DNA from: Schizochytrium sp. TIO01
Lineage: Eukaryota; Sar; Bigyra; Thraustochytrida; Thraustochytriidae
Direction: 5' to 3'
Length of the DNA: 64,000 nt
NCBI GenBank assembly: GCA_004764695.1
Contig: SMSO01000037.1
Coordinates: 480,247-544,246 of the forward strand
Shown: positions 31,981 to 44,469 of the stretch, piece by piece
How the letters are laid out: the number at the start of each line of letters is the position of its first letter
Numbering within the stretch: the first letter of the stretch is position 1
The notes under the pieces: model-generated
What the model was told of the DNA's origin: nothing
Databases searched by the model: none
The model's input: only the letters and a program-made list of their open reading frames with translations
Made by a program: the position numbers and the translations under genes

Positions 31981-33881
31981 ACAAAATACAAACATACATG
32001 CTGTGGTTAGTCCCCTGCTACAGTTGAGGCTAGCTAGCTAGCTAGCTATCCTTTGAGCGCGCAATAAGCTTTAAGAGAAGAAGTGCAGCTCCTACCTCTA
32101 GGGCCTAGGTGGCGCTAGTATCAAAGGTGTAGCGTTTCCACTACCTGGCAGGGATAGTAGCAAGTCTCTTGTGTTCTATTTATGGGCAGGAGATATGAAA
32201 CTCGACGAAAGTTTGAAAAACAGACGCTAGCACCAGCTAGGTGCCAGTTAGGCGCCTCGGCAGATAGGAGGTGTTTCTTTTCTGCAGAGTTTCCCCTAGG
32301 CACCGCGCTAAAGGAAAACAAAAAAGCAGCAGAGGCACTCATTACGAAAGAATCTCTGCGAAAGCTCTCTCTCTTTCTCTCTCTCTCTGCTCGCAGGGCT
32401 AGAGCTCCTCTCTTCGCGCTCGGAGCAGTGCAGAAGAAGCCACAGGCCGCTTGAGCGCAGTCTGTGGCGGTGCCTTGAAAGCTATAGAGCTTGCCTGACT
32501 CGCCTTATTCCAAGCTTATTCCTGAGTTGCTCTTCCAGGCAGAAATAAAAACGCTAGTAAATAGGTCAAACAAGTAAATTCTCAAGCCTTCTCAGGCTTT
32601 CTCAGGCTTTCTTTCCCTGACTTGCATTGAAACCCATGAATGTTCAAACAAAGGATAATCAGACTTTGCTGTTTCTCTTCGCTGCCTGACTAAGTGAGCA
32701 AATAAATACTACGCAGACAGACAGACTCAGACAGACTCAGACAGACTACGCCTGATGGGCACTGCGTACTGCTAATAATGAGGCCGCCAATATGTACGGA
32801 TGAAAGAAAGCCTTTGTGCGATGATGCAGCATGCGGGAAACAAAGAAACAGACGAAATCGAGAAAGAAAGGAGAAGAGGAGAAGAGAAGGGCCTTTCTTC
32901 TTTCTTCCGCTAGCTACCAAAGTGCAGTTTTTGCTCCTAAACAGATATCTATATAATATTTTTTAAAGCTTTTTTTTTTTAGTTTTTAAAGTCACCGCTT
33001 GTGGACTGGTACACGAGGCAATCAATTAAAAAAATACGCGCTAAACTGATCACAAAGAAATGACGCTTTGCCAACAGCCTTCTCTTGCGCGAGCTTTGCG
33101 TAATGTGCTGATAGAGGCAGAGAGAGGCGCATTTGTTGGACGCGGCGTCTGTAATCAAGCTCCTATATGAACACCGCTGGAAAACTGCAGCAATGCACGG
33201 GTTGCCAGATATGTCTGAGAGATTACCAAACCAGAACAAAGAATCTTATTCTTCTTCAGTTATTTGTGGATGGGAGGAAACACTCATTCATCCAATCCTT
33301 CATTCATTCATTTCCCTCATACATCAAGCCTAGCTAGGTACGAACAAAGATAGAATTTGAAAGAAAGAAAGAAGAAGAAACAGAAAGCTATGAATAAGTA
33401 TGTTATTTAATTTTAATTATTATTTTTTAACAAAATGTTAGAAAGTGAAGTTAAAAGAGAAAGATAAAAACTCAGCAAACCTTGCAGCCAAAGATAAGCC
33501 GTATACACAGATGTTGTAGACGCCGAAGAGCACACAAGACTGACACGGTGCAGAGTGACGCCTTCCGAGGGTTTAATTAGGTACCCCACCCCCCCCCAGA
33601 ACCGTAGTGCTGTTCTTTCTCCCTTTCTCCCTCATATGCGTCGCCAAGGCTTACTCCTCAACCTTCTCTTTTACTCTTTTCAAAAAAGAAATTGAAAGGC
33701 AGTCCGAACACTTTCCAGTAGAGAAAATAAGACTGCGAAAACTAGCACTAGAAACAACTCCGCAGTGAAACAACATAGATCACTATTTTTAATTTTTCAT
33801 ATTTTATAAATAGAAGCTGCCTGCCTGCCTGACTGACTGATTGACTCGAAAGCAAGAAAGCAAGAAAGAAAGAAAGAAACC

Positions 33882-34000
33882 AACAAACAAACAAACAAAC
33901 AAACAAACAAACAAACAAACAAACAAACAAACAAACAAACAAACAAACATACAAACAAACAAACAAACAAACAAACAAACAAACAAACAAACAAACAAAC
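33882..34000. repeat. (AAAC)n array 1
   Basis: About 30 AAAC units with one T-for-A substitution in the middle (ACATACAA), preceded by an (AAAG)n run. All six frames are open or nearly so because the unit holds no stop in either strand. Confidence 0.95.
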
Positions 34001-34255
34001 GAAAGAAATAAGCCGCCCACATCCCAGACCCTGAGTTTCTTCCGGCTAACCAAGGGCAGGTGCATCAGCGCTGGTCTGAGCCGCGCGGAGCTTCAGCCTC
34101 GTCCATGTGGCACAGCTCTTTCCACCGCCCCTCAAGGCCGACCGAGCCTTCGCCAAATCGCCTCGTGAAGGGCTGCCTCCGACCCCTGCCATTCTGCCTA
34201 GACAGGCCTAACCAGGGGTTCGCCTTTTTGAACCTTTGCCCTCAGACCTGTATGG

Positions 34256-34458
34256 CAACAAACAAACAAACAAACAAACAAACAAACAAACAAACAAACA
34301 AACAAACAAACAAACAAACAAACAAACAAACAAACAAACAAACAAACAAACAAACAAACAAACAAACAAACAAACAAACAAACAAACAAACAAACAAACA
34401 AACAAACAAACAAACAAACAAACAAACAAACAAACAAACAAACAAACAAACAAACAAA
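34256..34458. repeat. (AAAC)n array 2
   Basis: About 50 uninterrupted AAAC units (203 bp), the longest perfect microsatellite in the window. It lies 255 bp after array 1. Confidence 0.95.
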
Positions 34459-34584
34459 TAAGAACAGAGGAGGCCACCTCGCTAAGGTTGATCCTGGCCC
34501 TAACTGAGGACCTCTTAGTGCTGAGGCGGCCAGTGAGAGGGCCAGCCTTCTTTTCTTTTTTTTCTTTGTGCCAGCCTGAAACTG

Positions 34585-34608
34585 CCTGACTGACTGACTG
34601 ACTGACTG
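34585..34608. repeat. (TGAC)n repeat
   Basis: About six CTGA/TGAC units just after AAAC array 2. Confidence 0.85.
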
Positions 34609-35275
34609 ATCGATATGTCGCCCGCCATACTAATGATGTTTATATATTTTAAAGTTGATTCATCTATTTGTGTTTTTTTAAAATAAAGAATAGGTTAGTT
34701 TTTTTTGTTGGAGCGGGCTGGTAGGCGATAAAATATTCACCCCGACGCCGCAGCCAATGAAGACAAGGTCGGATTTTGGGATTCCACGGCGATGTGTGGA
34801 AAAGCAAGCTGCCTTCAGCCCTTGGTCGCCCTAGGAGCTTGGCGACCCCTTCAGCATACTGTGGATTTACGACCTTCGCCCAGAACCTTCGTAACTGCAC
34901 CAGCTTCTGTACTTTTGTTTCTTGATAACTGGTTTTGATTGGTTGTATTTCATTACAAAATGTAGAACGCTTTTTTAATTTTAAAAAAATAATAATAATA
35001 ACAATAATAATATTAAGAAGAAGAAGAATTGAATTAAAAATGTTCGAAATGAACAAGGCCTAATTCTATGAGAAAACATATTGAAAAAGAGTACAAGAGA
35101 AGAGTTAGGGTATCTCCTCGCTGGATTCCTAGATCTTGCCAGGACGGTCCGTTGTTTTCTCTCTCTAGAGGCAACTGCACTTTCTTTGCACAGGAAGGTG
35201 CAACAGCAATGAGGCAGAGAATGGAAAGTTCTTGAGTGGAAAATTAATTTCGATCGTTCAAAGAACTCGAATGGC

Positions 35276-35346
35276 TCACCGACCGACCGACCGACCGACC
35301 GGATAAATTGATTGATTGACTGCTTGCTTGCTTGCTTGCTTGCTTG
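35276..35346. repeat. (CCGA)n, (ATTG)n and (CTTG)n cluster
   Basis: Three adjacent tetranucleotide microsatellites of different unit (about 6, 3 and 6 copies) separated by only a few bases. Confidence 0.85.
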
Positions 35347-36271
35347 TTTTATTTTATTACGTGATTCGTACATACATGTACATAAAACAGTTTTGTTTCT
35401 TTCTTTTTCTACACCAATGCTGCTTCTTCTTCTAATTTGTTGAACTCAAAAAAAATGATAAACCAAATCAGCGCCGCCTTTGAGAACCATTCACGCGGAA
35501 ACTGTGAAAAAACTGGTCATGGGCGCCGCCAATGATACCTATGCTTTCGCAGCGAGCCTCGCAAATATCCAACGGAAAGCTTCCTACTACGCAGGCGCAG
35601 CTAGGTAGAAAAACAAACAGCAGCAAGTAGGATTAAAAGATGGCCGCAATCACGAATATGACGTTGCCTCAAAGCACTGTTACCCGACAGGGTTCCAGGA
35701 GAAGAGGCTTCAGATCTTACTACATCGCCAAACAGCTCATCTCAAACGGCCTTTGGAGCGCTCGAAAGCAAATCGGTGGCTAAATATAGTGAAAAGGAGA
35801 AATGAACAAATAAGGAACAAAATAAAAGCGGAAGCATGGATGGAACTCGATTCACTCAGACTCACTCACTCATTGTTGGCAAAACTACGGTTTTTTGCTT
35901 CTCGCTTCTCGCAAAAAGCTTAGTTTTTACTCCTCTGCTTTCCTTCTTTCCTTCTCCTCGGAGCGCCGAGGCAGCTTCTGTAGTATCGGTGCACTTTCAC
36001 GTTATAGAAACTTTATAGATCAAGATCTATCAAATACACATTCCTACAGAAGAGCCCATGCATAGATAGAAAGGAAGTTTGCCTTGTCTGCTGAGCAAGT
36101 CCTAAATATCGCCTATGCACTAGCAGGTGCCTATCTTTAGCTAGCTACGAGCTCGAAGAATATAGCCCCTGTAAAGCAGTTGATTGTGTTATTCTTCTTT
36201 CTTTCTTTCTTTCTTTGTGCACTTGGCCTTGCCTTACTGCGCTGGTACTGGTACTACCCACCTCCAAAGCC

Positions 36272-36305
36272 ATTGGCGGCGCACTAACATTGGCGGCGCA
36301 CTAAC
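36272..36305. repeat. Tandem duplication of a 17-mer
   Basis: ATTGGCGGCGCACTAAC occurs twice in direct succession, perfectly. It is a recent short duplication in non-coding DNA. Confidence 0.85.
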
Positions 36306-36619
36306 AACTGGGTGATACTGGAGTCATGGAGTCAGGCAGCTCGGACTTCTTCTTTTCCGGCTTCTCGGGCAACTCTAAACAACAAAGGAAAGGAGGAGAG
36401 GGGCCCACAGGAGCGCTCCGATGGAGTCTTCATTTAAAAAGAAAGAAAGAAGGGAAGCAACAATAATTCAAAGATGCCTTAAAATTGAAGGACTAACTAG
36501 GCCCTACTTCTGGCGGAGGCCTGGATACAGCTGTTCGCCTGCTGTCGCAATGCGTTCGCTGATCGCCCTACGCCTCCTTAGGAGGGTCGTCGCCGCCTAA
36601 GAAGGGAATATCGAATGAG

Positions 36620-36697
<78 letters not shown>
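36620..36697. repeat. (AATC)n repeat
   Basis: About 19 uninterrupted AATC units. Confidence 0.95.
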
Positions 36698-37701
36698 TGG
36701 TTAGAATGAGTGAGGGAGCAAGAAAGAAAGAAGAAAAAAAAAGTAAAAGAGGAGAGAGTAGGTACGTAATGAACGGCAAAACCAACAAACAAAAGCTCCT
36801 CAGAACCTTTTAAAATTTCCCCTCTCCCTCTCCCTCTCCCTCATTCCCGCACCTCGCTCAGCCCTCTTTCCCGCACTCGCTCAAATCCCCTCTCTTTTCT
36901 TAATCTCCCTCTCAGCAGGCACTTTCATCTCACTCGGTCTATAGGGCACCTTTTCTTCTCACCTTCTTCTCTGTGAAGGAGATAATTGCTTTGCTTTGTG
37001 AGGGGGCTTGAAACTACGATTTCATCCCAACGTTCGACGATGCTAAGCTAGTTCCTTGTAACCTTGGAGAATCCTTCTGCATATCGCCACTGCCGGGATC
37101 GAGCGCCCACTCCTGCTCCTGCTCCTGCTCCTTCCTGCTTGCAGACGACAGGATAGATCTCGAGCTGTTGTTTGATTGCTGGAGCTGCTTTCTGTAATTA
37201 CAGTCGGCAGGGCTAACTAACAGTCCATGCCTTCTCGTCGAAATTGTTTGATCTTGAATGATCTAGCCATCGTACAGCCTCCTAAGCGCTCACTCTCTCG
37301 ATGTAGACAATCATAACATAGCCTACACATTACTTTCCGCGATAACAAGGGACGCTATACATCTTCACAATGCTAAGCTCAGACCAGATATGCAACGAAT
37401 CAAGTTTTGTCCTTCTTTATTCCGTGTTGCTCTACGAAAGAAACTCTACTCGAGCTTTCACTACTGCAAGCTACTTGCGAGAGTAAAAGACTTTACAGTT
37501 CTATGAGGTTTCCCCCTTGTTCGGCGCGTAGCACTAGCTGCCCATGTATCGTGATCGAGGGTGGAAGGCATGTCGGGCCTCGCGAACGCAGCTTCTCGCG
37601 AGCTCGCTTGCTTGCTTGCTTATTGATGCTCCTTCTTTTTTAGTACTTTTTTTAAAATTGAAAATACGTACGCACTTGATTGAAAAACATATAATATAAA
37701 A

Positions 37702-37734
37702 AATGAATGAATGAATGAATGAATGAATGAATGA
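37702..37734. repeat. (AATG)n repeat
   Basis: About eight perfect ATGA units. Confidence 0.9.
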
Positions 37735-40700
37735 GTTCTCTTCTTCTTTGGGGGGTAAGGACACCCTTGCGAGCATAGCCAAAGGCTGATCCTTGGAGAC
37801 AGCACTGCGCCTGGCCTACATGCTGAGAGCAGAGTTGAGCTGTATGATGATGCCTTCGAGCATAAACTAACCGCCGTCTCTCTGGCTCTCACAGCTACAT
37901 GGCTACGGGGTTGTAAGAGACAGATTTTGAACACTGCTACTAATATCTGCCTATCAGGTAGCAGGGACCTACTAGGCGCTACCTATACACTGCCTAGGAA
38001 AGGAAAGGATCTATGGCAGAGTCGAGTCAAGTCGAGTCAAGTCAAATGTATTAGGACTATCTAGCTTGTTAGGTAATACCGCCTACTGTTGCAGAATGTG
38101 GCCTCTTTCTTTCTATTATCCCGAAGATGTCATTAGGTACTACTAGAGCAAGGAGCTCTTTCTTCCGGGACAGACTCTGTGGCACCTCCTGTTTCTTTTC
38201 CTTCTCGTTATTCTCTTTTGTTGATTTGGGGGAATCGGCGCCTCCTGTTTTGACAATGCCAACCCCAGTTCAACCCCCGAGGCTGCCTCGCCGCTGCTTT
38301 TATCGATCGGGTAAACGAGCTATTTCTTTGGGCGGCTCCGAGATGTATCGTAGAGACGTGTCAAATCATTGTTGGAGATCGTGTACCACAAGGCTGTTCT
38401 ATGAGTAGTACAGATATGACAATACTATTGGTAGCAGTGGCTCCTCAACTAGGGTAGAACCCTATTGCTTAGCTTTAAGAGTATCCAAAGAGCACAATGC
38501 GTTCCTTCAGTTAAAAGCGAAACACACTTACTTATTTCCCCTCGTTCTTTCTCTGTATTTTTCACCGCCTTATACATCAGCTAACTCGACAGCTAGCTAG
38601 CTCTAGCTATCTCTGTGGCTAGGCATGGTAGCGAGTAACTCTGCATTGAGAAAACGAATTGAAACCTGAGCACTTTTCTCTTAGGAAGCAGCCATCTTCT
38701 GCAACATCTCTAATTTTTAATGAACAAGCTCAATCTCTAGACGCTCTCTCTCCCCTCTGCCGATCTTTGAACACCTATTGATTTTTCTTTTAGACTTCTG
38801 ATTTTTGTTTTGTTTTTCAAGTGCATTTTAAAACAATTTTTTTTTTAATTAAAAATATGTGGGTTCTTTGGCCTTCACAGCCTTGATCAGCCTTTAGACT
38901 TCAGAGACTTCACTAACATGTCAAAAAGAAGCTCTCGTCCCCATAACACTTACTACCTTCCATCATGATGGACTTTTTTCCCTTGGGTGCTCTGGTTTCC
39001 GCTGAGTTTTACCGCCATCCTGAAATGTAGGAAGGTAGGTACGTAGGTTGTTATAAGCACCAATAGGCAGTAGAAATCCTAGCCTCTTCGCTAGCTAGTA
39101 GTATTAGTAGCACTTGTATCGCGTGCCCTACCAACCAATTTAAAAGTACACCTATTATATTCGTAATTGTTTTTATTTTTAACTTTCAAAAATTAAACTT
39201 TAACTTAGAAAGTATATACACAATAACCTATTGGTTTAAAAACTCAAGCCAGAACAATTACTAGTACCCAGTACTACGTATCTACCTATTTTTAGAATCT
39301 CTTTCATACAGAGAATTTTGCTTACTCTGTACAGAAACTGGGATGCAAAGCCATTAAGCGGTGTCTCTTCAAGTGCTCTATAGATATCTCCATCATGAGT
39401 GACTGTTGTGAGCTTCTACGGAAATGAGAGGGTTGATATGAATTGCCTTATCGACTAATCTAAAAATCAGTCGATCTTTTTTCTTCTCTTTTTTGAAGTA
39501 ATAATAGGACCTAGGTACAGATAGCCCAGGGAACCTATCAGACTATTCTTCTAAAGATGCAAGATATCTCTCCAGTACGAGAGGCTACATCTAGATACCT
39601 AAATACTAATAGCTTGCTTAATCTCCGTTTTTGGAACTTTGTGTCCTATACAGTCTGAGAAATCAGACACATCATTCTCGTGGGTACGAAGTGGTCTTTC
39701 TCCAAAAGTTGAAAATCTAGCGAAGTATTTATTCACATTCTCTGTTCGTGTTTTTGAAATCAAGTTTTACAGTTTTGTCTATAATTTAAGAATAATAAGG
39801 TAGTGCAATTGCTTCATCAAATTTACTCTAAGAAGGAAAAATCTATAGCTGAGGCTCTGTAGTGTCTTCCCATGCAAGGGCGAAATTCAATCTCGCAACA
39901 AACAGTTCACCAACTTTATATTAAAAAATTAATAATAAAAAACGACCAAGCACTAAAAATAACTCGTTTTAATCCAAGAGTAAATGTAGGATCAAGAGTT
40001 TGGTGCTAGGCTTGTCTCTTCATGTTTTTATTCTATAAACTAAGGCTAGGTATTCTTGTAGATTAAAGCGTTTGTTAATTAAGGTGAGGCACTCTCGGTA
40101 GTCAGAGGCTATTCCTTGAGTTCTGTTTACTTTAGCTTAGGTAAATACTCGAGGAAAATCTTTCTTAGAACTATACTCAAGGCATTGTGAGGATTTTCCG
40201 AATCAAAAAAACCTTGCTTGAGTTAGCCATTCCACTTACTTAAGGAACATACTTTTTTTTAAGGTTGTGATAATATGTAATGAGACGTGGTTATGATTAC
40301 TTAGAGGTAATTTGGGGAAAAGTCTAAGATGATAGTAGTTAGTTTAGGGCTGTCTTGTTGAATGTGCTTGATAGATTCAAGTGCTTTTGGTCGCTTTGGT
40401 ATTTCGGGTCTGAATACAGGCAGAGATGAATGTATCATGTCAATCCGATACACAGAATGTGTCGTACAGGAGAGCTTGGTTAGGTTAGGTTAGGTGGTGT
40501 CAAATAGGTACCCCTTTAAACCTTGCAAAGTCATGTCGTAAAGATCTATCTGTATCCCTTCTCAGTAATACTCATGTTACGGGTATGACTTGATTTAATC
40601 AGTGACCCGTCTGTCGAGAGAAAATATAAGCAACTTGCACCAATATGCCTGATGGTAAACAGATTTAGGAGCGACGAAATCCTGTTCCGAGACAAAAATA

Positions 40701-41387
40701 TGGTATTCCGAGTTTACTGTTTCTGTGAAACTCTCTATCGAAAGAGAATACATCAGAGTCTATTTAACTTGTTTGAGCTTCCATTTGTATTCCTTTATGA
40801 AATCAAATATCTAGGAAAGATGAATAAACAAATTCACATCACAAATTAAATCTGACCTTAAGTCCACAATTTATTCACATGACAACTATATAAACATTAG
40901 GATGAGTAGTACGTTGAATTTATATTTTATTGGCATGTTCTTCCCAGCACTCTCGTGTTCTATGTTTCGCTGAAACCTGCAGAAAGTTGCATGAAATAAG
41001 CAAACTTGGTATGCGACCTCACGCCATCGACATGATACTTTTAATTATTGAACCCCTTTTTCATTGTGCGAACTCGGCCACTGTTGTTAATCTCTCAAAT
41101 GAAAGATGAAATTGTCTTGTCCACTGCGAGATACGTCCGAAAAGCTAGGGATTGGCTGACTTAATGAAGGTAAGATGCGCATGAGGGCTTGAGGAATGTT
41201 TTCGAAGACTTTGTAGATTTGTGGTGGACTTTAGAGCTAGCAATCTGCCAAACATAAGGAATCGATTACAATGCAGAGGGAGTACAACTCAAACTACAAG
41301 TGGAAGACTTCTAAGCATACTCACTCTATAATACACGTAAACGAAGAAAAGGTGAACTCTTTTGAAACTTAGAATGAGGGAACTTGT

Positions 41388-42410
41388 GAACAAGACATTG
41401 CTAGAGATATTTGTGCGCCATAGTATCTGCCTTTAAAAATTTTGGATTTAGATAGGATCAAAACTAAACAAGCAGATAGAGGTAGTTGTGAAGCCAAGTA
41501 ATTTAAGAATTGAGGGTGTACTTTCATACCAAGAGAATATGCATGGATAGAATTCGAACGAATGAGCAAGGAGACGACTGTGTTGAGGGGTGAGTCTAGT
41601 ACAGACCAAGTCTACCTAGTCTTCTGATTGTAACATGAGTCAGTATGTCCTGGAATTTACTTACAAGGACAGTGCTAACCCTTAAATACATAGTTTATCA
41701 AGCCATCCTTTTCATCTTTAACATCTAGCTGACCAGACTCGTCTTTCAGCAAACTCATTGCCGCACTCATTAATTCAGATTCTATCCATGCATATTCTCA
41801 TAATATGAGTGTATGCTCCCAATTCTTAAAATTAGTTTGCTGTACAACCATGTATCTAGGCTTTTTAGGCTTCATCCTGAGTAAATCTTTATTCATTAGG
41901 ATTTTGCAATCGCAAGCCAAGGACCATAGCAACATCTTGTTCACTTGTATCTTCGATGAGAGATCCCAACGTTGTTCACACGGGAAAATTAAGAAATGCG
42001 GTTTTGACAGATAGATGAAGGTGCTGAGATCTCCAATTAAAGGAACTAGTGGACAAGACATTGCTAGAGTTCTTGGTGCCCCTTTGTAAAACCCCATTAG
42101 ACATAAGGTTTACAACAGAGCCAAGAACTAGAAGTGTGAATACACATAACCTACATCCAAGCATGGTGTAACTTGAATCGATGGTTGGAGAAGATGGATT
42201 AACCTAACCCCATCGATTATCTCTAACCACTTTCAAGAATGCCTTAATCTCCCTAATTTCTACATGAATCCATCTGTCCTGGAATTCATTCTCCAGGACA
42301 GCAGTTCGCTAACTTGTAAATCAACCTTCTTAAAGCCTTCATCAAGCCTCTTGCCTTCATCTTCACAGTCAACCTCCAGCTAATAAGAATCGCCTTTCAG
42401 TAGAAGGGTG
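41388..42410. repeat. Diverged three-copy repeat forming an inverted and a direct duplication
   Basis: Arm A (41388-41566) aligns to the reverse complement of arm B (41766-41946), sharing long blocks such as ATTCTATCCATGCATATTCT with B and the GAACAAGA-x-TTGCTA block at the far end. The ~200-bp centre between the arms, plus part of arm A, recurs in direct orientation at 42054-42410, sharing ACAAGACATTGCTAGAG and TGTCCTGGAATT...AGGACAG...CTAAC with intervening divergence. Translations of the copies are related but broken by stops. I read it as a decayed duplicated element or gene fragment of unknown origin. No terminal repeats, target duplications or transposase were found. Confidence 0.65.
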
Positions 42411-43918
42411 GTTGAAGGCAAGCAAAACACTTCTAGATTCATCAACAGACAACTATGGTATTGGATGTGGTATTTGTCTCGTCTAGAGCTGCAACGCGAA
42501 TCACAATGGCAAAATAAAATGCACCATGCAGGCCTATCGAAAGCGGAAATGTCAATTTTGCTTAATTGAAATACCTCCTTCAACTTTACACTTGCAATAA
42601 GAATAAAAAAGCTTCGTATAGAAGTCCCTACTGGTTAGGTTCTGATATCATTCCATGGTTACTGTTCGTGATACTGCACCTCTCATTTTGCCTGCCTTCA
42701 GCTGGAAACTCACTAACACTATCTTCTTTTCCGTCTGGTAGGCTCCTAATGCTATTATTCTGAATTTTAATATGCGTTCTGTATTGAATTGTTGAAAGAA
42801 CCACGATCGCCATCGAAATGTATCTATATCAAATTCCAGAAAGAGTTCTCATATTCCTTGAATTTTTGAAAGTAGGTAGAGCCATCGTTGTAGGAACTTG
42901 TTCGGATTCAAACTCCCCTTTCCAGCTGTTGTTTTAGAAAAATCCTTTATCTACTCCCAAAATAGTGCGTGAGATGCTGACCCGATTCGAATTCTTTTCT
43001 TGCAAATAGGTCATTTTATTTCGCTTTTATAAGTTTCGCAACATAATCGATCTCTAGAGTTTGAGATTTCTTACTTCCATTATAGAGTCTTGAAAAGATA
43101 TCATCCAACCACAACGTAATCTCCTCTATCCTAGGGCCACACGTTCATCCAGAATGTAGGATAGACCTAGAGGTAATAATTTATTGTATGTTTGTTTTGT
43201 AAAACGATTCAAAATAATAGCCTTAATAATTGAATCCCGCTGATTAGCTGCTTGAGAGCAACGACTTGAGCTCAGCGACATTATGTTGCATATGCGTCAC
43301 TGAAAGTTGACTCTTGTCAAGTGAGAGGTTGACCAACGAAGATAATTGTAAAATCTTTGACTGCACGTGATAAGTCTTGAGGAAGGGAAGGGCTTATGAG
43401 TTTACTAGCTGTTGACCTTGAAAGTGATTTCCGGAGGCTCTTGTGATCCTTCAATAATACAGATGAAGCCTCCCAAGCTAAGCCATGGCTCAATATATCA
43501 TCTAAAGTTAGCCTTTCACTCTGATCCAATCGTTAACCATCAATTCTAGTTTCATCTAGCTGAGTGCTTGAGCAAGTGAATTAGTCACTCAGTTAGGATG
43601 TACTGCAAATTTCTCTTTGATTCACAAGAGGTTGACTGGAGGAACATGGCAAGACGCTAGGAAAGGTGAAAACATAGGCTGTCATGATATAAGCATTGAG
43701 GTATGCTCGTCAAGTATTGTGAGAAACTCTTTATTTAAATAGCTGTTCCAGTAGTTTGGATATAAAGATTTGAAATTCGCTTTCCTACTGATTTATACAG
43801 AGGTCCACTCCGTTGTTGCTGGGTTAGTGTACATACCATAAAGGAATTTGCGTATATGTACCTGTGAGATCAAAGTGTCTGAAGAAGATGGTAAACTTCT
43901 GACTGCGAATTGATTTAA

Positions 43919-44469
43919 ATGTTCATTAAGATTTGGCTCCCTGACATTTCGATAATCAGGGAAAAGTCTCCTACCTCATATAGGCTTGTACTTCTTCGTT
44001 CGTTGCATCGTCAAAAGAAGCTGAATAGTACTGGGAAAGCAAAGATATGTTTGCAAATCTTTGATATGGGGCAAGCACTAGTTTTAGTATCATTGCAAAG
44101 ACAAATACGAATCCGCAGAAAAGTTTCTTCAAGGAATCATCCTGATGTATCGTTTTCCTCTGAAGAGGAGTTTAATACCGAATCTGCACGACTCCTACAG
44201 ATGCTGCTGAACTCTAAAAACATGAGACGAGGATACAATCAATGTCTACTGTCAAAACTTGCTACTGAGGAACTACTATAAAGATGAAGAGGCATATAGA
44301 GGGGAGAAGAACAGATGGTAGAAATTTGTACTACCCTAGTTCGTCAAAGCAACTACAAGTTACGAAAAAGGCATGGAATCAGCGTTATGTTCTGATTTTA
44401 CACCATGAATGTTTCTATCTTACAGATCCTAGAAAGACAAGATTTGAGCTAGATACACAGAAAACGTAG
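43919..44469 (+). CDS. Possible broken or spliced gene with the first half of a PH-like domain
   Basis: There are two adjacent open segments. The first (ATG 43919 to TAA 44281) ends in a helical, charged stretch (SSEEEFNTESARLLQMLLNS). The second, in another frame (44284-44469), contains KKAWNQRYVLILHHECFYL followed by TDPRKT, which matches the beta2-beta3 hairpin pattern of PH domains (K-x-W-x-x-R-Y/W-x-x-L...L-Y). The frame then meets GTAGGT, a possible splice donor, just before a TAG. I could not find the remainder of a PH domain downstream. It may be a pseudogene, an indel-broken gene or an intron-containing gene. Confidence 0.3.

Larger units (their letters stand above)
29551..43918. other. 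Gene desert: microsatellite-rich left part, AT-rich right part
   Basis: No confident gene in ~14.4 kb. 29.6-38.6 kb is packed with tetranucleotide and purine/pyrimidine simple repeats and GC-rich patches (30.2-30.7 kb, probably the leader of the minus-strand gene ending at 29550). 38.8-43.9 kb is AT-rich with almost no microsatellites and contains the repeat at 41388-42410. The many open frames in the AAAC arrays (poly-TNKQ or poly-CLFV) are translations of simple repeats. Confidence 0.6.

Noticed and set aside
33748-34589. Several 65-130 codon frames of repeating Thr-Asn-Lys-Gln or Cys-Leu-Phe-Val on both strands
   Set aside because: They are translations of the AAAC microsatellites, which lack stops; there is no independent coding signal.
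10526-41246. Shared 15-base words between the 10.5 kb and 41.2 kb AT-rich regions (GAGCTAGCAATCTGC, and GCTGAAAGTTGAC at 11.16 and 43.30 kb)
   Set aside because: A few 15-base matches are expected by chance in a 64-kb self-comparison, and the flanks do not align.
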